IMG/VR virus record: IMGVR_UViG_3300044627_003899
Location: 1 to 52,566 of that record
Length of the DNA: 52,566 nucleotides
Source of the DNA: a virus
Strand: one strand, 5' to 3'
A program made the position numbers and the translations under genes. The notes under the pieces were generated by a model. It did not search any database, was not told where the DNA came from, and saw only the letters and a program-made list of their open reading frames with translations. Shown piece after piece: positions 25,926-34,318 of the stretch. The first letter of the stretch is position 1. Each line of letters begins with the position of its first letter.

Positions 25926-26498
25926 TTAAGCTGTTATCGTAAAGCTTCTAACGTTGTATGTGTATAAGTTTGTTGGATCTGTACCTGTTCCAGAAGCAGT
26001 TAATCTTACTGCTGGATTGTCTGGAGAAGTAGCATCAATATATATATAATGCGTTCCCAAGCTCAAAGTTCCTGTAACTGACGTTGGAATAGAAAAAGAA
26101 AAAGTTCCATCAACTCCAATCGACGCACCAGGGCATTGAACTAATTTTACTTCTGGTAAGAAAAATGGAGCCCCAACTCTGCCAACATCAATCCAAGCCG
26201 TAACGCTTAATGCGCTTTTTTCTTTTGTGGTTGCGCCATTAGTTTCTACATAGCTTGCTCTACCAGATAAAGCTATTGCAGAACCTCTTGAATACGAAGC
26301 ATTTATTGTATCAAAAACGCTATATCCACCCCCAAACCCAATTGGAGTTGAACTAACGATATTTTTTTCAAAAGCTACCGGAAAGTAATCTTTTTTCTCT
26401 CTTTTTCTTAAATTATAAATAATAGCTAAGACATCAGAATAATTTCTTGGTCTAATTTTCGATGCGAGAATTTCTTCTATTGTCTTTTGGTTTTGCAT
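25926..26498 (-). CDS. tail-tip-associated protein of unknown fold, inside the J region
   Basis: A 190 aa protein between the J N-terminal gene and the J main gene, 2 bases after the former on the minus strand and 16 bases before the latter. The N-terminal 40 residues are charged and helical (MQNQKTIEEILASKIRPRNY, RKREKKDYF); the rest is beta-rich with glycine- and serine-rich turns and a segment GASIGVDGTFSFSIPTSVTGT resembling an Ig-like or carbohydrate-binding sandwich. No family was recognised with confidence. Its position suggests a tail-tip structural or chaperone protein that joins the two J parts. Confidence 0.7.
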   Translation of the reverse strand: MQNQKTIEEILASKIRPRNYSDVLAIIYNLRKREKKDYFPVAFEKNIVSSTPIGFGGGYSVFDTINASYSRGSAIALSGRASYVETNGATTKEKSALSVTAWIDVGRVGAPFFLPEVKLVQCPGASIGVDGTFSFSIPTSVTGTLSLGTHYIYIDATSPDNPAVRLTASGTGTDPTNLYTYNVRSFTITA

Positions 26499-26500
26499 TT

Positions 26501-27406
26501 TTATGAAGAAACTTGATTGGTAGTCGTTAATCTATCATCAAACATTATTGAGCTAAAGTAATCTCTAAAGCTGGTAAAAGATCCTCCAGTTGGACTGCGC
26601 GTTATTAATCCACCAGCGCCTCCTCCTCCAAGCGATCTGTAATTGTATGGTCCTCCAAATGTTGGAGCGAAAGGCTCTCCAAGAGTTAAGGCGAATGGAG
26701 CTTGCGCTGTTCCAGTTATTGGATATTCCTTAATAGAAAATGGAGCCGCTCCATCTATTCCAGTTTTGACCAATAGTCTTACAGTCGTTGATTTGCTCAA
26801 ACCGATATCTTCACCTTTGCCGCCGCGCCCAATATCTACCGTATCAAATAAAGCTTCAATCAACATACTTACTCTTACTTTTTTTACATCTTTGTTTCTT
26901 ATTTGATGAACAAACACAAACGGATCTTGTGATTGAGTAGGCCAACCGACAGCCCATTGAGAGAAATTTCTTCTGTCTTCAACTCCTTTTTCTCCGTTGC
27001 TATATCTTACGTCAATTGAACCGTCTGGAGTAAGTTGATTATTTATTGGCCCCAATAGCTTAAATCCAGCGGGTTTCATTATGTAAACATTCTTAAAGTT
27101 CGCTAAAGGTTTTTGATTTTCCGTTCCAAGGTTAATTTCCATCATGACGTTTCTGAAATTATATTCTCCATAGGCGTTCATCACTGGAGTTTTATTCAGA
27201 TAAATGCCCTTTAACATATCCAGTCCATAAATTTTTTTGCCAAATTTATCAACAAGACCATAGATTGGACCCTCGCAAAGAACATCAACGCTTTCAGAAA
27301 TTGAAATAGACCTTCTTAAATCTTGTCTTCTTGGCGGCATTAGCGCAGGAGTATCTGCCTCTCCTTTCCCTCCTCTATAAAATCTATATGGATTTAAAAT
27401 TTTCAT
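26501..27406 (-). CDS. N-terminal part of a J-like tail hub protein, separate gene
   Basis: A 301 aa protein with the start of the lambda J family. RRSISISESVDVLCEGPIYG corresponds to the J N-terminal segment VIDAISEGPIEG, followed by the LNKTPVMNAYGEYNF stretch (J has LNSTPVLDTEGN) and the beta strand FRNVMMEINLGT. The protein ends with a glycine-rich tail (LGGGGAGGLITRSPTGG). The continuing J domains are in the gene at 20279, with an unknown gene between. The start codon overlaps nothing and follows the I-like gene by one base. It is probably a hub domain that reassembles with the main J protein in the tail tip. Confidence 0.8.
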   Translation of the reverse strand: MKILNPYRFYRGGKGEADTPALMPPRRQDLRRSISISESVDVLCEGPIYGLVDKFGKKIYGLDMLKGIYLNKTPVMNAYGEYNFRNVMMEINLGTENQKPLANFKNVYIMKPAGFKLLGPINNQLTPDGSIDVRYSNGEKGVEDRRNFSQWAVGWPTQSQDPFVFVHQIRNKDVKKVRVSMLIEALFDTVDIGRGGKGEDIGLSKSTTVRLLVKTGIDGAAPFSIKEYPITGTAQAPFALTLGEPFAPTFGGPYNYRSLGGGGAGGLITRSPTGGSFTSFRDYFSSIMFDDRLTTTNQVSS

Positions 27407-27407
27407 A

Positions 27408-30032
27408 TTAAACCAGATATTGAATTGGTGTAGTTCCTAAAGTAGTTCCTCTAGAAATTGATTGTACAGGAAGAAATCTTACGTTCATTCTAACAGGAGA
27501 AGAAACAAGGGTTGCTCTGTTCTTTACATTTGCTTTGCAAATATATCTTGATTTATATGTCGCGTAACCGTTGTCTCTTGATCCATTTACGACTCTTCTG
27601 TTAGCTACAAATCTTACAATTCTATTTGATTCTGCTGAAGTTTGCTGGGCATAATTTACAAAATCTTTTGTCACTATCGCATTAGCGTCGGAGGTGCCAA
27701 CGTTTGCACCGTTGTAATAAAAGACTGTCCCCGCTGCATTTGAAGCTGCCCCTAATTGGGTCCAAGAAGTAGCGCTTGGGACTATAATTTTATAACTTTG
27801 TCCACTCACCATCGTTTCTCCCGCACCATCTGCTGGAGTGATATATCCAGAAATGCCTTGGCTTAAAAATTTATTTTCTTTTGGAAACTGCAAGTCATCA
27901 AGAGAATAAAAAATCTTTTCTTTTGGAAGCGCAGTCCAAGGTGAATACGATCCATTTCTATCTGTATCGTATCTATAATATATGGTTATTCCTTCTGCTC
28001 CTCTAGAATCTTGAACTCTAGCATACAAACGATGATAACCAGCGGTTAAGTAAATTGGATTAACCGTTGAATGAAGAGCGTGTATTTCTCCTGTTGTTGG
28101 GGCTAGTGGATTTGCAAATCCAGAATACATTCCATGCCCACCGTAATACGCAGAAACTCCACTTTGGTCTATGTATAAATCTGCGGCATCATCAGAATCT
28201 AGCTTGAATTGAAACTCGGCTACTTGTGCTACTTTTCCATCACTATCGCCCTGTGCTGCGGTCTTATTAAATGTCATGCCTATCCTTGGGGTTAAGGGAG
28301 TTCCGCCTTGACCAGTTAGACCAACACTACTCCATTGACCAGTATTGCCAACTTTGATTACTTCATAAGTGCCCTGACTTGTTCCAAGTTCGTATACATT
28401 TTTTATTCTCCCTTCGATTGAAACATAGAAGTATCCAAGAAATTCCATTCCGTAATTATCTAAATTTGAATTTACGCCTTGAATGGCAGGCTCATTCAAT
28501 CCATCAAAATTTCCAATATGAAGAAATTGTTTATTGTCAGCATAAGCTGGATAATCTCTGAAAAGAGTATTCATTTGATCAGTATTGGAAGGAGATTCTA
28601 CTCTCGTCCAAATATTGCTTTCTGCGACTGGCGCTCCGTTTACATCTAACGCGCCAGTGGTTGGCAAATGACCAGAATTAGCCGCGACGCACTTATACAA
28701 ATACTCTAATGTTGGAGGCAAAACTTTTCGCCAATACAATGAATTAATAACGCCACCCTCTCCTGTTGGCAGAACCCCAGAAAATCCAGTTCGATTATCC
28801 TCTTTAGCCTGAAAATAAGTATTGGTCTCTGATCCAGTTGGGTAATCAACCATTTCTCCGCTAAAATATTGATATCCGTTATCCCAAGAATTAAATCTAA
28901 ATCTATAAAACTGCTGTGGCCCGAACTTTATTAGTTGCCCAACTTCATACGATGCGAAATATCCCGGATATGTATTTTTTATATTATCGTAGTAATTAGT
29001 TACTTTGAAGTCTGGAACATGATAAGACCTTAAAATTATTCCGCTTTTAAAAGAATATGGGTTTTCTATTCTAACTTGTCCTCTTGAAGCGTCAGTGCTC
29101 ACCTCTTCCCATTCGTATTTTATATCTGCATCGTAAGTAGGTAAATCAGGGTTTGATACTATTTCTGAATTTTTTCTCAAAACAACTTCAACTGGTCTGG
29201 ACGCTACTTTTTCAGCACTATTGGTTAATATATCTATATAAGAGTTTAATACATTGATATAATAAATATTCAAGGGCTCTTCAAATGTAGCGGCCTGATT
29301 TGTAGAAAATGAATCTTGCTGCGTCAGTTCTTGTTCGTTTGCGAACTCTAGTTGAATATAATCATTTATAGGCTTGTCAACAGGGGTCATTAGCTGTTTG
29401 ACATCAGCGTTGATAGCATAATGGTCAACGCTAGAACTTATTTGAGAGGAGCCTATTTTTAGTCTTCCATACCCAACTGGGATAGCTTGACCCTGCGAAG
29501 TATTGGACGGCTTATTTCCGAATAAATAAGATTTTCCTCCAGCTTGAATTTCCTGATTAAAGTCAGGTTTTGGAGGCGGAAAAAGCAGACTCATTACTCC
29601 TTGGAGAGCTATCGAAGCTCCAATCATACCTACAAATCCTGCTGCTCCAGCTAAAGAACCGCCAGCAGCAAAAGCTCCCATTGCCGCTGGTCCCCCAATT
29701 GCAGCAAGACCTCCCGTCATAACAACCAAGGCCAATCCAACTACAAGCATTCCTATAGCCGCTCCATTTTTACCCGCCCCCCAAACTACTGGGACAATAT
29801 GAACTTCTTTTGGAGCTTTTGCAACTAAAAGCTGCTTTTCCTTTTCGATCACTTCATCATCAACTATTATTCTGTAAAATATACCTTTTGCGGCCAATTT
29901 CTTAATTTCATCTAAAAATCCTTTTCTATTTGCATTTACAGCCAAAAAAACTTCTTTTGGAGAACTTATATTAAATTTAAATTCATCTCCAAATTTATTT
30001 CTTAATTCTCCATATAAAAATACATTAGTCAT
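27408..30032 (-). CDS. lambda I-like tail assembly protein with carbohydrate-binding-like insertions
   Basis: An 874 aa protein. Residues 1-75 form the ubiquitin-like fold of the gpI family (VFLYGELRNKFGDEF). A glycine/alanine-rich hydrophobic stretch follows (about 85-150), then FPPPKPDF and VGYGRLKIG, all typical of I. The C-terminal half is unusual: CBM-like patches (GEMVDYP...SLYW and YLYKCVAANSGHLP), a PA14-like domain (GYFYVSIEGRI at 533, FQFKLDSDDAADLYID at 607, GYHRLYARVQDSRGAEGITIYY at 665), with a short Y-x-I/W module (TYEVIKVGNTGQW) inserted inside it, and a second copy of that module near 745 (SYKIIVPSATSW). Lambda I is only about 220 aa, so here it is fused to tip decorations. 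Confidence 0.8.
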   Translation of the reverse strand: MTNVFLYGELRNKFGDEFKFNISSPKEVFLAVNANRKGFLDEIKKLAAKGIFYRIIVDDEVIEKEKQLLVAKAPKEVHIVPVVWGAGKNGAAIGMLVVGLALVVMTGGLAAIGGPAAMGAFAAGGSLAGAAGFVGMIGASIALQGVMSLLFPPPKPDFNQEIQAGGKSYLFGNKPSNTSQGQAIPVGYGRLKIGSSQISSSVDHYAINADVKQLMTPVDKPINDYIQLEFANEQELTQQDSFSTNQAATFEEPLNIYYINVLNSYIDILTNSAEKVASRPVEVVLRKNSEIVSNPDLPTYDADIKYEWEEVSTDASRGQVRIENPYSFKSGIILRSYHVPDFKVTNYYDNIKNTYPGYFASYEVGQLIKFGPQQFYRFRFNSWDNGYQYFSGEMVDYPTGSETNTYFQAKEDNRTGFSGVLPTGEGGVINSLYWRKVLPPTLEYLYKCVAANSGHLPTTGALDVNGAPVAESNIWTRVESPSNTDQMNTLFRDYPAYADNKQFLHIGNFDGLNEPAIQGVNSNLDNYGMEFLGYFYVSIEGRIKNVYELGTSQGTYEVIKVGNTGQWSSVGLTGQGGTPLTPRIGMTFNKTAAQGDSDGKVAQVAEFQFKLDSDDAADLYIDQSGVSAYYGGHGMYSGFANPLAPTTGEIHALHSTVNPIYLTAGYHRLYARVQDSRGAEGITIYYRYDTDRNGSYSPWTALPKEKIFYSLDDLQFPKENKFLSQGISGYITPADGAGETMVSGQSYKIIVPSATSWTQLGAASNAAGTVFYYNGANVGTSDANAIVTKDFVNYAQQTSAESNRIVRFVANRRVVNGSRDNGYATYKSRYICKANVKNRATLVSSPVRMNVRFLPVQSISRGTTLGTTPIQYLV

Positions 30033-30387
30033 AGTTCTTCCTTAATATTTCAATAAACTCTTTATTTACGTGAGGTTTTCTTGGAACGATTAAATTAAAT
30101 TTTTGCGTCTCTTTGCTATAAATAAGATAAGGAACACAAGAGTTTTCACAATTAAATCTATCAAATTTTGATTCTTGTTCTCCGCAAGTTGGGTGCGTAT
30201 GGTAAATGGCCGCTAGTTTCCCACTTCTAATTTTACGCATAATCTCTAATGGGTGTATTTCAAATATCTCATCTTGGTATGAAGCTATATTTTTAGCTGG
30301 TTCGCTTTTTAAAACTCCATCCTCAACCAAAATAAATCCACAAACTTCAATTTCAGACGTATTCGCGTGTTCGATAATAGATTTCAT
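30025..30387 (-). CDS. lambda K-like JAMM metallopeptidase domain protein
   Basis: A 120 aa protein carrying only the JAMM (Mov34/MPN) peptidase part of tail protein K; lambda K also has an NlpC/P60 domain, absent here. Visible motifs are EVCGFILVEDG (glutamate of the metal site) and YHTHPTCGEQESKFDR, giving HxHP followed by S-x2-D. The two histidines and the aspartate would hold zinc. In the tail such enzymes help penetrate the cell wall or process tail components. It overlaps the L gene by one base and the I gene by 8 bases, so it is translationally coupled to both. The metal site looks complete. Confidence 0.8.
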   Translation of the reverse strand: MKSIIEHANTSEIEVCGFILVEDGVLKSEPAKNIASYQDEIFEIHPLEIMRKIRSGKLAAIYHTHPTCGEQESKFDRFNCENSCVPYLIYSKETQKFNLIVPRKPHVNKEFIEILRKNYD

Positions 30388-31910
30388 TATTGATTTATTG
30401 CGTATTCTTCTGTTCCAGGAAAGCCACCAAAAGGAAGCGCATCGTTGCTTCCAAATCTAAGCTTACAACCATTTATTGATTTTGAACACTGATCCGTAGC
30501 CCAAAATTCTCCATTGAAAGATGGATGCTTTGAGCCGGTTGCGGTGTGTGTTTTTTTGCACATATAAAATTTCAATAACGGCGTCCAGTTTGGTATTTCA
30601 TTTATATTTTTTTTAGCAACTTTTATATGTGGGTTTTCTATATAAACATAATCTCCAACTTTATAATTACTATCAACTTTCCATAAACCTTTATTTAGGT
30701 TGTTTCTTAAAGCTTTGATTTCGATGGTTACCCATGCGTCTAATGGCGAAGATGAGAAAAATCTTTGAAGATTTGTTAACAAATTTCTTTCTGACGCATC
30801 GTAATACCATCTTGCGCTTGGAACAGAAACCCAAGTTGAAGACGCAGGGACTTTATAATAAATAGTCAAACCTTGTGGGTTTGGATTTTGAGCACCCGCG
30901 TTTTCATAAAAACGGATTAGTACGCGATGATAGCCTTCTTTTAAAATTATAGATCCTGTTGTGCCTTGAGGGGTTGTACCTGTTTGCGGCCCTTTGCCAT
31001 AATCTCCTGCAATTAATTTACCATCTATAAATATTTCAGCAGCATCGTCTGGATCAACGCCAAAATAATATTCTCCGCCCTCTGAAGAGTCAACCTTAAA
31101 ATAACCAAGATATTCAAGGTAATAATTATCTTGGCTATAAACCGAAACGGAAGTGACTACATCTTCTCCACCAGGGGTTTGAAATTGAGCCGCCGCTATT
31201 TTACTAGTAAATTGAGCGCTATTATTTGGCTCAACCGCATCAGTGGTATTATATTTTCTTCTTATCAAACCAGGAGTAAATGTAATTTCTTTAGCCAGTA
31301 ATGTTTTATCGTTTTCATCAGCTACTGGCGGGCCTACATAACGACATCCATTTCCACGGTAATGGAAACCGCAATATCTTGCCATCACTGTTCTTCTTGG
31401 GAAAGTTACGCTATCTATTTCTAAAGGAGAAGCTAATTCAAATTCTACTAAAGATCTATTTTCATTCGCTCTTCTTAAAATAAAAAATACTTGATCTTCT
31501 AAACCCGCTGTTGAATCAGCGGAGCCATATGGATTTAAACCATCAGAAAAGTTAACATTGTCTAAAAACTTTACAAACGTTCTTTTTCTTACAATTTTTG
31601 CTCCAACAAGATTATTATACCTTCTAATTAAATTAGAAATAAAGAAGTCTTGATTAGATACGGCGAGCTTGGGCCTTGGCAAACCTCCATCCCCTTTTGC
31701 CTCAAATCCAGAGCTTTGAATTGGAAACGGAAGGTATTCTTGGCCTTGCCAATAAATAGAGCCATTAATTCCATTAGTTCCGCCATGAATGTAAAGTTTA
31801 TCATCTGGACGATTAATGTAATCGTAATAAATAATGAAAAACTCTAACAAAGCCGTTGGCTCAAGCGAAAAAAGCTCTGTATTGACTTTTTGATTTGCCC
31901 CTCTTGACAT
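30387..31910 (-). CDS. lambda L-like minor tail protein with PA14-like insertion
   Basis: A 507 aa tail-tip protein of the L family, which in lambda binds an iron-sulphur cluster. The conserved cysteine motifs are RYCGFHYRGNGCRYVGPP (Cys180, Cys189) and DQCSKSINGCKLRFGSND (Cys475, Cys482), ending ALPFGGFPGTEEY. Between the motifs lie a PA14-like domain (YFKVDSSEGGEYYFGVDPD...GYHRVLIRFYEN, about 264-370) and a carbohydrate-binding-like segment (KVGDYVYIEN..., FYMCKKTHTATGSKHPSF) immediately before the third cysteine. It is the first gene of the tail operon and has a GTGTAA motif 21 bases before its start. The L assignment is strong; PA14 could bind a sugar receptor. Confidence 0.85.
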   Translation of the reverse strand: MSRGANQKVNTELFSLEPTALLEFFIIYYDYINRPDDKLYIHGGTNGINGSIYWQGQEYLPFPIQSSGFEAKGDGGLPRPKLAVSNQDFFISNLIRRYNNLVGAKIVRKRTFVKFLDNVNFSDGLNPYGSADSTAGLEDQVFFILRRANENRSLVEFELASPLEIDSVTFPRRTVMARYCGFHYRGNGCRYVGPPVADENDKTLLAKEITFTPGLIRRKYNTTDAVEPNNSAQFTSKIAAAQFQTPGGEDVVTSVSVYSQDNYYLEYLGYFKVDSSEGGEYYFGVDPDDAAEIFIDGKLIAGDYGKGPQTGTTPQGTTGSIILKEGYHRVLIRFYENAGAQNPNPQGLTIYYKVPASSTWVSVPSARWYYDASERNLLTNLQRFFSSSPLDAWVTIEIKALRNNLNKGLWKVDSNYKVGDYVYIENPHIKVAKKNINEIPNWTPLLKFYMCKKTHTATGSKHPSFNGEFWATDQCSKSINGCKLRFGSNDALPFGGFPGTEEYAINQ

Positions 31911-31931
31911 TTCCTTTTACCTTTAATTATA

Positions 31932-31937
31932 TTACAC
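31932..31937 (-). promoter_or_regulatory. GTGTAA motif, candidate promoter of the tail operon
   Basis: On the minus strand, GTGTAA is read from 31937 to 31932, 21 bases before the L-like gene start, with an AT-rich stretch after it. The motif recurs upstream of the other minus-strand units. The divergent acetyltransferase gene begins 3 bases away, so promoters overlap or the acetyltransferase is read from elsewhere. Confidence 0.45.
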
Positions 31938-31939
31938 TG

Positions 31940-32431
31940 ATGGGCACTAAAAACCAAATAAAAATAGACTCCTTTGAAATTCGCCCGTTAAGAACTAACG
32001 ATATTCCAGAGGTTCTTAGGTTAGCTGTAAAAGCTCAAGGGTCGTTTGGCATCACATCCACCGTATCTCCTTCTATGTTTTTAAAAGAGATGGCGGTTGG
32101 CATACAAAACAACTCAAAAACAACGATGGTCTTTGTCGCGCCTAATCTTGCAATTTTTTGCGTATTTGTATTTAGGCATCTAACTAGTGTTTCGGCAGAA
32201 TTGAGTTATGTATTTTCTGATCCTAGAGTAATTCAAACAGAAAAATTGAAAAAATCAGCTTACGATCTATTTGCTAATTGCGGATACAGAGAGGTTTACG
32301 TAAATGTTTTCAAAAAACGAAAAAGACTGAATTCGTTTTTAAAAATTTTAAAAACCTATGGCTTTTCAGAGGTTATGGAAGATAACGACTCTTTTCTAAA
32401 ATTGAAGTTCAAAAAGCTTGACAACCCTTGA
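31940..32431 (+). CDS. GNAT-family acetyltransferase
   Basis: A 163 aa protein. The ATG at 31940 is chosen over an in-frame ATG at 31895, which would overlap the divergent L-like gene. The GNAT core shows FEIRPLRTNDIPEVLRLAV (strand 1 and helix 1), SMFLKEMAVGI, TTMVFVAPNLAIFCVFVFRHL (strands 2-3), AELSYVFSDPRVI (strand 4), KLKKSAYDLFANCGYREVYVNVFKK and the end YGFSEVMEDND. The usual acetyl-CoA loop RxxGxG/A is not clear, with VIQTEKLKKSA in its place, so CoA binding may be weak. Substrate unknown. It is the first plus-strand gene after the tail operon. Confidence 0.75.
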   Translation: MGTKNQIKIDSFEIRPLRTNDIPEVLRLAVKAQGSFGITSTVSPSMFLKEMAVGIQNNSKTTMVFVAPNLAIFCVFVFRHLTSVSAELSYVFSDPRVIQTEKLKKSAYDLFANCGYREVYVNVFKKRKRLNSFLKILKTYGFSEVMEDNDSFLKLKFKKLDNP

Positions 32432-32454
32432 GAAAGCGTATTCCCGTAGGGAAT
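32418..32454 (+). promoter_or_regulatory. TTGACA promoter and inverted repeat before the deaminase gene
   Basis: TTGACA lies at 32418-32423, exactly 35 bases before the ATG at 32453, with TATTCC at 32439-32444 as a weak -10. An inverted repeat ATTCCC / GGGAAT (32440-32445 and 32449-32454) overlaps the -10 and the start codon, a possible operator or translation block. Confidence 0.45.
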
Positions 32455-32827
32455 GAAGTTTGAGAGATTGGTTCAGATAGCCAGAAGCCTAATCATCTAT
32501 GATGGGGTTGACTTGCGTTGCCGTCACTTCGCATTCATCTTAAACAAAAACAAAATTGTTTCGATTGGAAAGAACTCTAAGAAGTCGCACCCAATCAACC
32601 AAAAATATGGTTACTTTGATGGGAGTGGACTACACGCAGAAGCTTGTGCGGTCATTAAATCTGGCAAAGTTGATCATACCAAGAATACTTTGGTTACATT
32701 TCGAATCGATAGGAACGACAATTTGGCAATGGGGAAACCTTGCAAACACTGCCAAAAGCTATTGAAAGATGTTGACTTCAAAGAAATATACTATACCAAC
32801 GAGCAAGGAAACTTTTGTAAAGCATGA
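32453..32827 (+). CDS. cytidine/deoxycytidylate deaminase-like protein
   Basis: A 124 aa zinc deaminase fold. The catalytic motifs are GLHAEACAVIKSG (zinc histidine and proton-shuttle glutamate) and GKPCKHCQKLLKD (two zinc cysteines), the spacing of the CDA/dCMP deaminase superfamily. RCRHFAFILNKNKIVSIGKN is the substrate-side strand pair. Alongside ribonucleotide reductase, a dCMP or cytidine deaminase would feed dTTP synthesis or nucleotide salvage. A mutagenic or RNA-editing deaminase is not excluded, since substrate specificity cannot be read from these motifs. It has a TTGACA promoter and its end overlaps the next start in ATGA fashion. Confidence 0.82.
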   Translation: MKFERLVQIARSLIIYDGVDLRCRHFAFILNKNKIVSIGKNSKKSHPINQKYGYFDGSGLHAEACAVIKSGKVDHTKNTLVTFRIDRNDNLAMGKPCKHCQKLLKDVDFKEIYYTNEQGNFCKA

Positions 32828-33822
32828 ATATTTTAATTATCGAAGCTACAAGCAAACGCAAGCCCCTTGCCGAAGATTACAGTGATACCTCTATTGTTCA
32901 CTGCCGTAATAGCCTCATCCTAAAGCGCGCTCTTGGCGCAGACCTTCTTGATGGCGAATATGCGCTACCACAAGTGCTTGCCAAGCAGTATGATGTGATC
33001 ATTTGTGCCTATGCTTCGCCCTATATGCCTCACGTACCTTACAGGCAAATTCTTGAGAAAAACCCAAAGGCGCGTTATGTTTGGCTCGTAAACGATCACG
33101 ATGTTGAAGACAATCAGCTTTTGCGCTGGGGCGTAATCAATATGGGCTTAGTGTACGATATGATCTGCAACAATCCAAGAGAAGGGTATCGCCATTGGAT
33201 CTTGAACAAGAATATCGCAAATAGAAAACTTAATGATTTCATCCACAAGTGGCTCACAGTTAATTTAAACTCTTTGATTATTGATCCAGACAGAACCCCA
33301 GTAAACCACTCAGATAAAAATGGGGTTATTTATTATGGAACTTATCGCAAGTGGCGGGCAGAATCTTTTAAGAAGTTCTTGACAAAGGGCGTTTTTCTTT
33401 CAGCCTCTAGCAAGAACTGGAAAAAGTTCCAAGCTCTTGGTTGCGATTGCAATTATATGCCAAAGCTTGAATGGCAAAAGAACAATGAAGACCTCCGCAA
33501 GTTTAAATATTCAATTTATATGGAAGACGAGCATACTCACACTAACTATGCTTTTCTTGCCAACCGTTTCTATGAAGCTTTGATGTCTGACGTTGTGATG
33601 CTGTTCGATGCCGACTGCGCTAATACGATCCAGAAATGCGGCTACAAGATCCCAGACAACCTAATCATCACCAATGACAAACTTAAAGATGGCTTAGTTA
33701 CCTACGCAGATTCATTAGCTTTTCAAACCAATCTTATGTATCAGCAGCTTTTCTTTGACAAAGCCGTGGAAGAAAAGAATGAAGCTGTCTCGCAAATCAA
33801 AAAATTCTTAAACGTAACATGA
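32824..33822 (+). CDS. glycosyltransferase-like protein, family unassigned
   Basis: A 332 aa protein with the course of a GT-B glycosyltransferase: an N-terminal Rossmann start MNILIIEATSKRK, YDVIICAYASPYMPHV in the first domain, NGVIYYGTYRKWRAESF at the start of the second domain, and a late NRFYEALMSDVVMLFDADC, matching the E-x-L-x-x-x-V-x-V region that closes many GT-B donor sites. No family signature could be fixed. It overlaps both neighbours in ATGA style, indicating co-translation with the deaminase and with the small genes that follow. The acceptor is unknown; it could modify phage DNA or surface sugars. Confidence 0.6.
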   Translation: MNILIIEATSKRKPLAEDYSDTSIVHCRNSLILKRALGADLLDGEYALPQVLAKQYDVIICAYASPYMPHVPYRQILEKNPKARYVWLVNDHDVEDNQLLRWGVINMGLVYDMICNNPREGYRHWILNKNIANRKLNDFIHKWLTVNLNSLIIDPDRTPVNHSDKNGVIYYGTYRKWRAESFKKFLTKGVFLSASSKNWKKFQALGCDCNYMPKLEWQKNNEDLRKFKYSIYMEDEHTHTNYAFLANRFYEALMSDVVMLFDADCANTIQKCGYKIPDNLIITNDKLKDGLVTYADSLAFQTNLMYQQLFFDKAVEEKNEAVSQIKKFLNVT

Positions 33823-34112
33823 AATATAAAGCTCGTTTCGTTATTCCGAATGTTTCCGCTGAAAAAGTTGGCGTCAACCTGACTTCGACTTATTTAGTCG
33901 ATGTCGTTTCCTATAAAAACCCATTTCTTTATGTTACGATTCTAGATGGCGAACTAAAAAATACTTGCCTTCTTGTAGAACAGCAGGGAAATGTTTTCAA
34001 GGAATATTGCCTTGTTATTTCTGGCTGGATGAACCATAACTATTGGACCCAAGACTCTTACCTCTTTCAAGGCGCAATTGAACTATTCTCCACAAATGAT
34101 AAAGTACTATAA
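33819..34112 (+). CDS. small unknown protein
   Basis: A 97 aa protein starting in ATGA overlap with the glycosyltransferase-like gene. It is rich in beta-prone segments (KYKARFVIPNVSAEKVGVNL, FLYVTILDGELKNTCLLVEQ, EYCLVISGW) and ends SGWMNHNYWTQDSYLFQG... No known motif or membrane segment is visible. It overlaps the next gene, whose start lies 17 bases before this stop. Confidence 0.7.
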   Translation: MKYKARFVIPNVSAEKVGVNLTSTYLVDVVSYKNPFLYVTILDGELKNTCLLVEQQGNVFKEYCLVISGWMNHNYWTQDSYLFQGAIELFSTNDKVL

Positions 34113-34317
34113 GCCAACCTCGACTTTCTCAGTCCTCGCTGACAACCCAAAGCTTGGACTTCCTTATCAAACCATCACCCTTTACAAAGATGAACCCTTC
34201 TCTGTAGAGAATAAACAGAAAGATCTTTTTGATTCCTCAATCGAATATTGGACAAATGTCCAAGGCTGGGTTCTCAAAATCACTCAAAACGAATTAGATA
34301 ATCTAATTCACGCCTAA
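34096..34317 (+). CDS. small unknown protein
   Basis: A 73 aa protein. ATG 34096 is preferred over an in-frame TTG at 34078, and it overlaps the previous gene by 17 bases, as is usual in this operon. The protein begins MIKYYKPTSTFSVLADNPK and has GLPYQTITLYKDEPFSVEN, a beta-rich pattern without recognised motif. The stop abuts the next ATG region (one base between). Confidence 0.65.
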   Translation: MIKYYKPTSTFSVLADNPKLGLPYQTITLYKDEPFSVENKQKDLFDSSIEYWTNVQGWVLKITQNELDNLIHA

Positions 34318-34318
34318 T

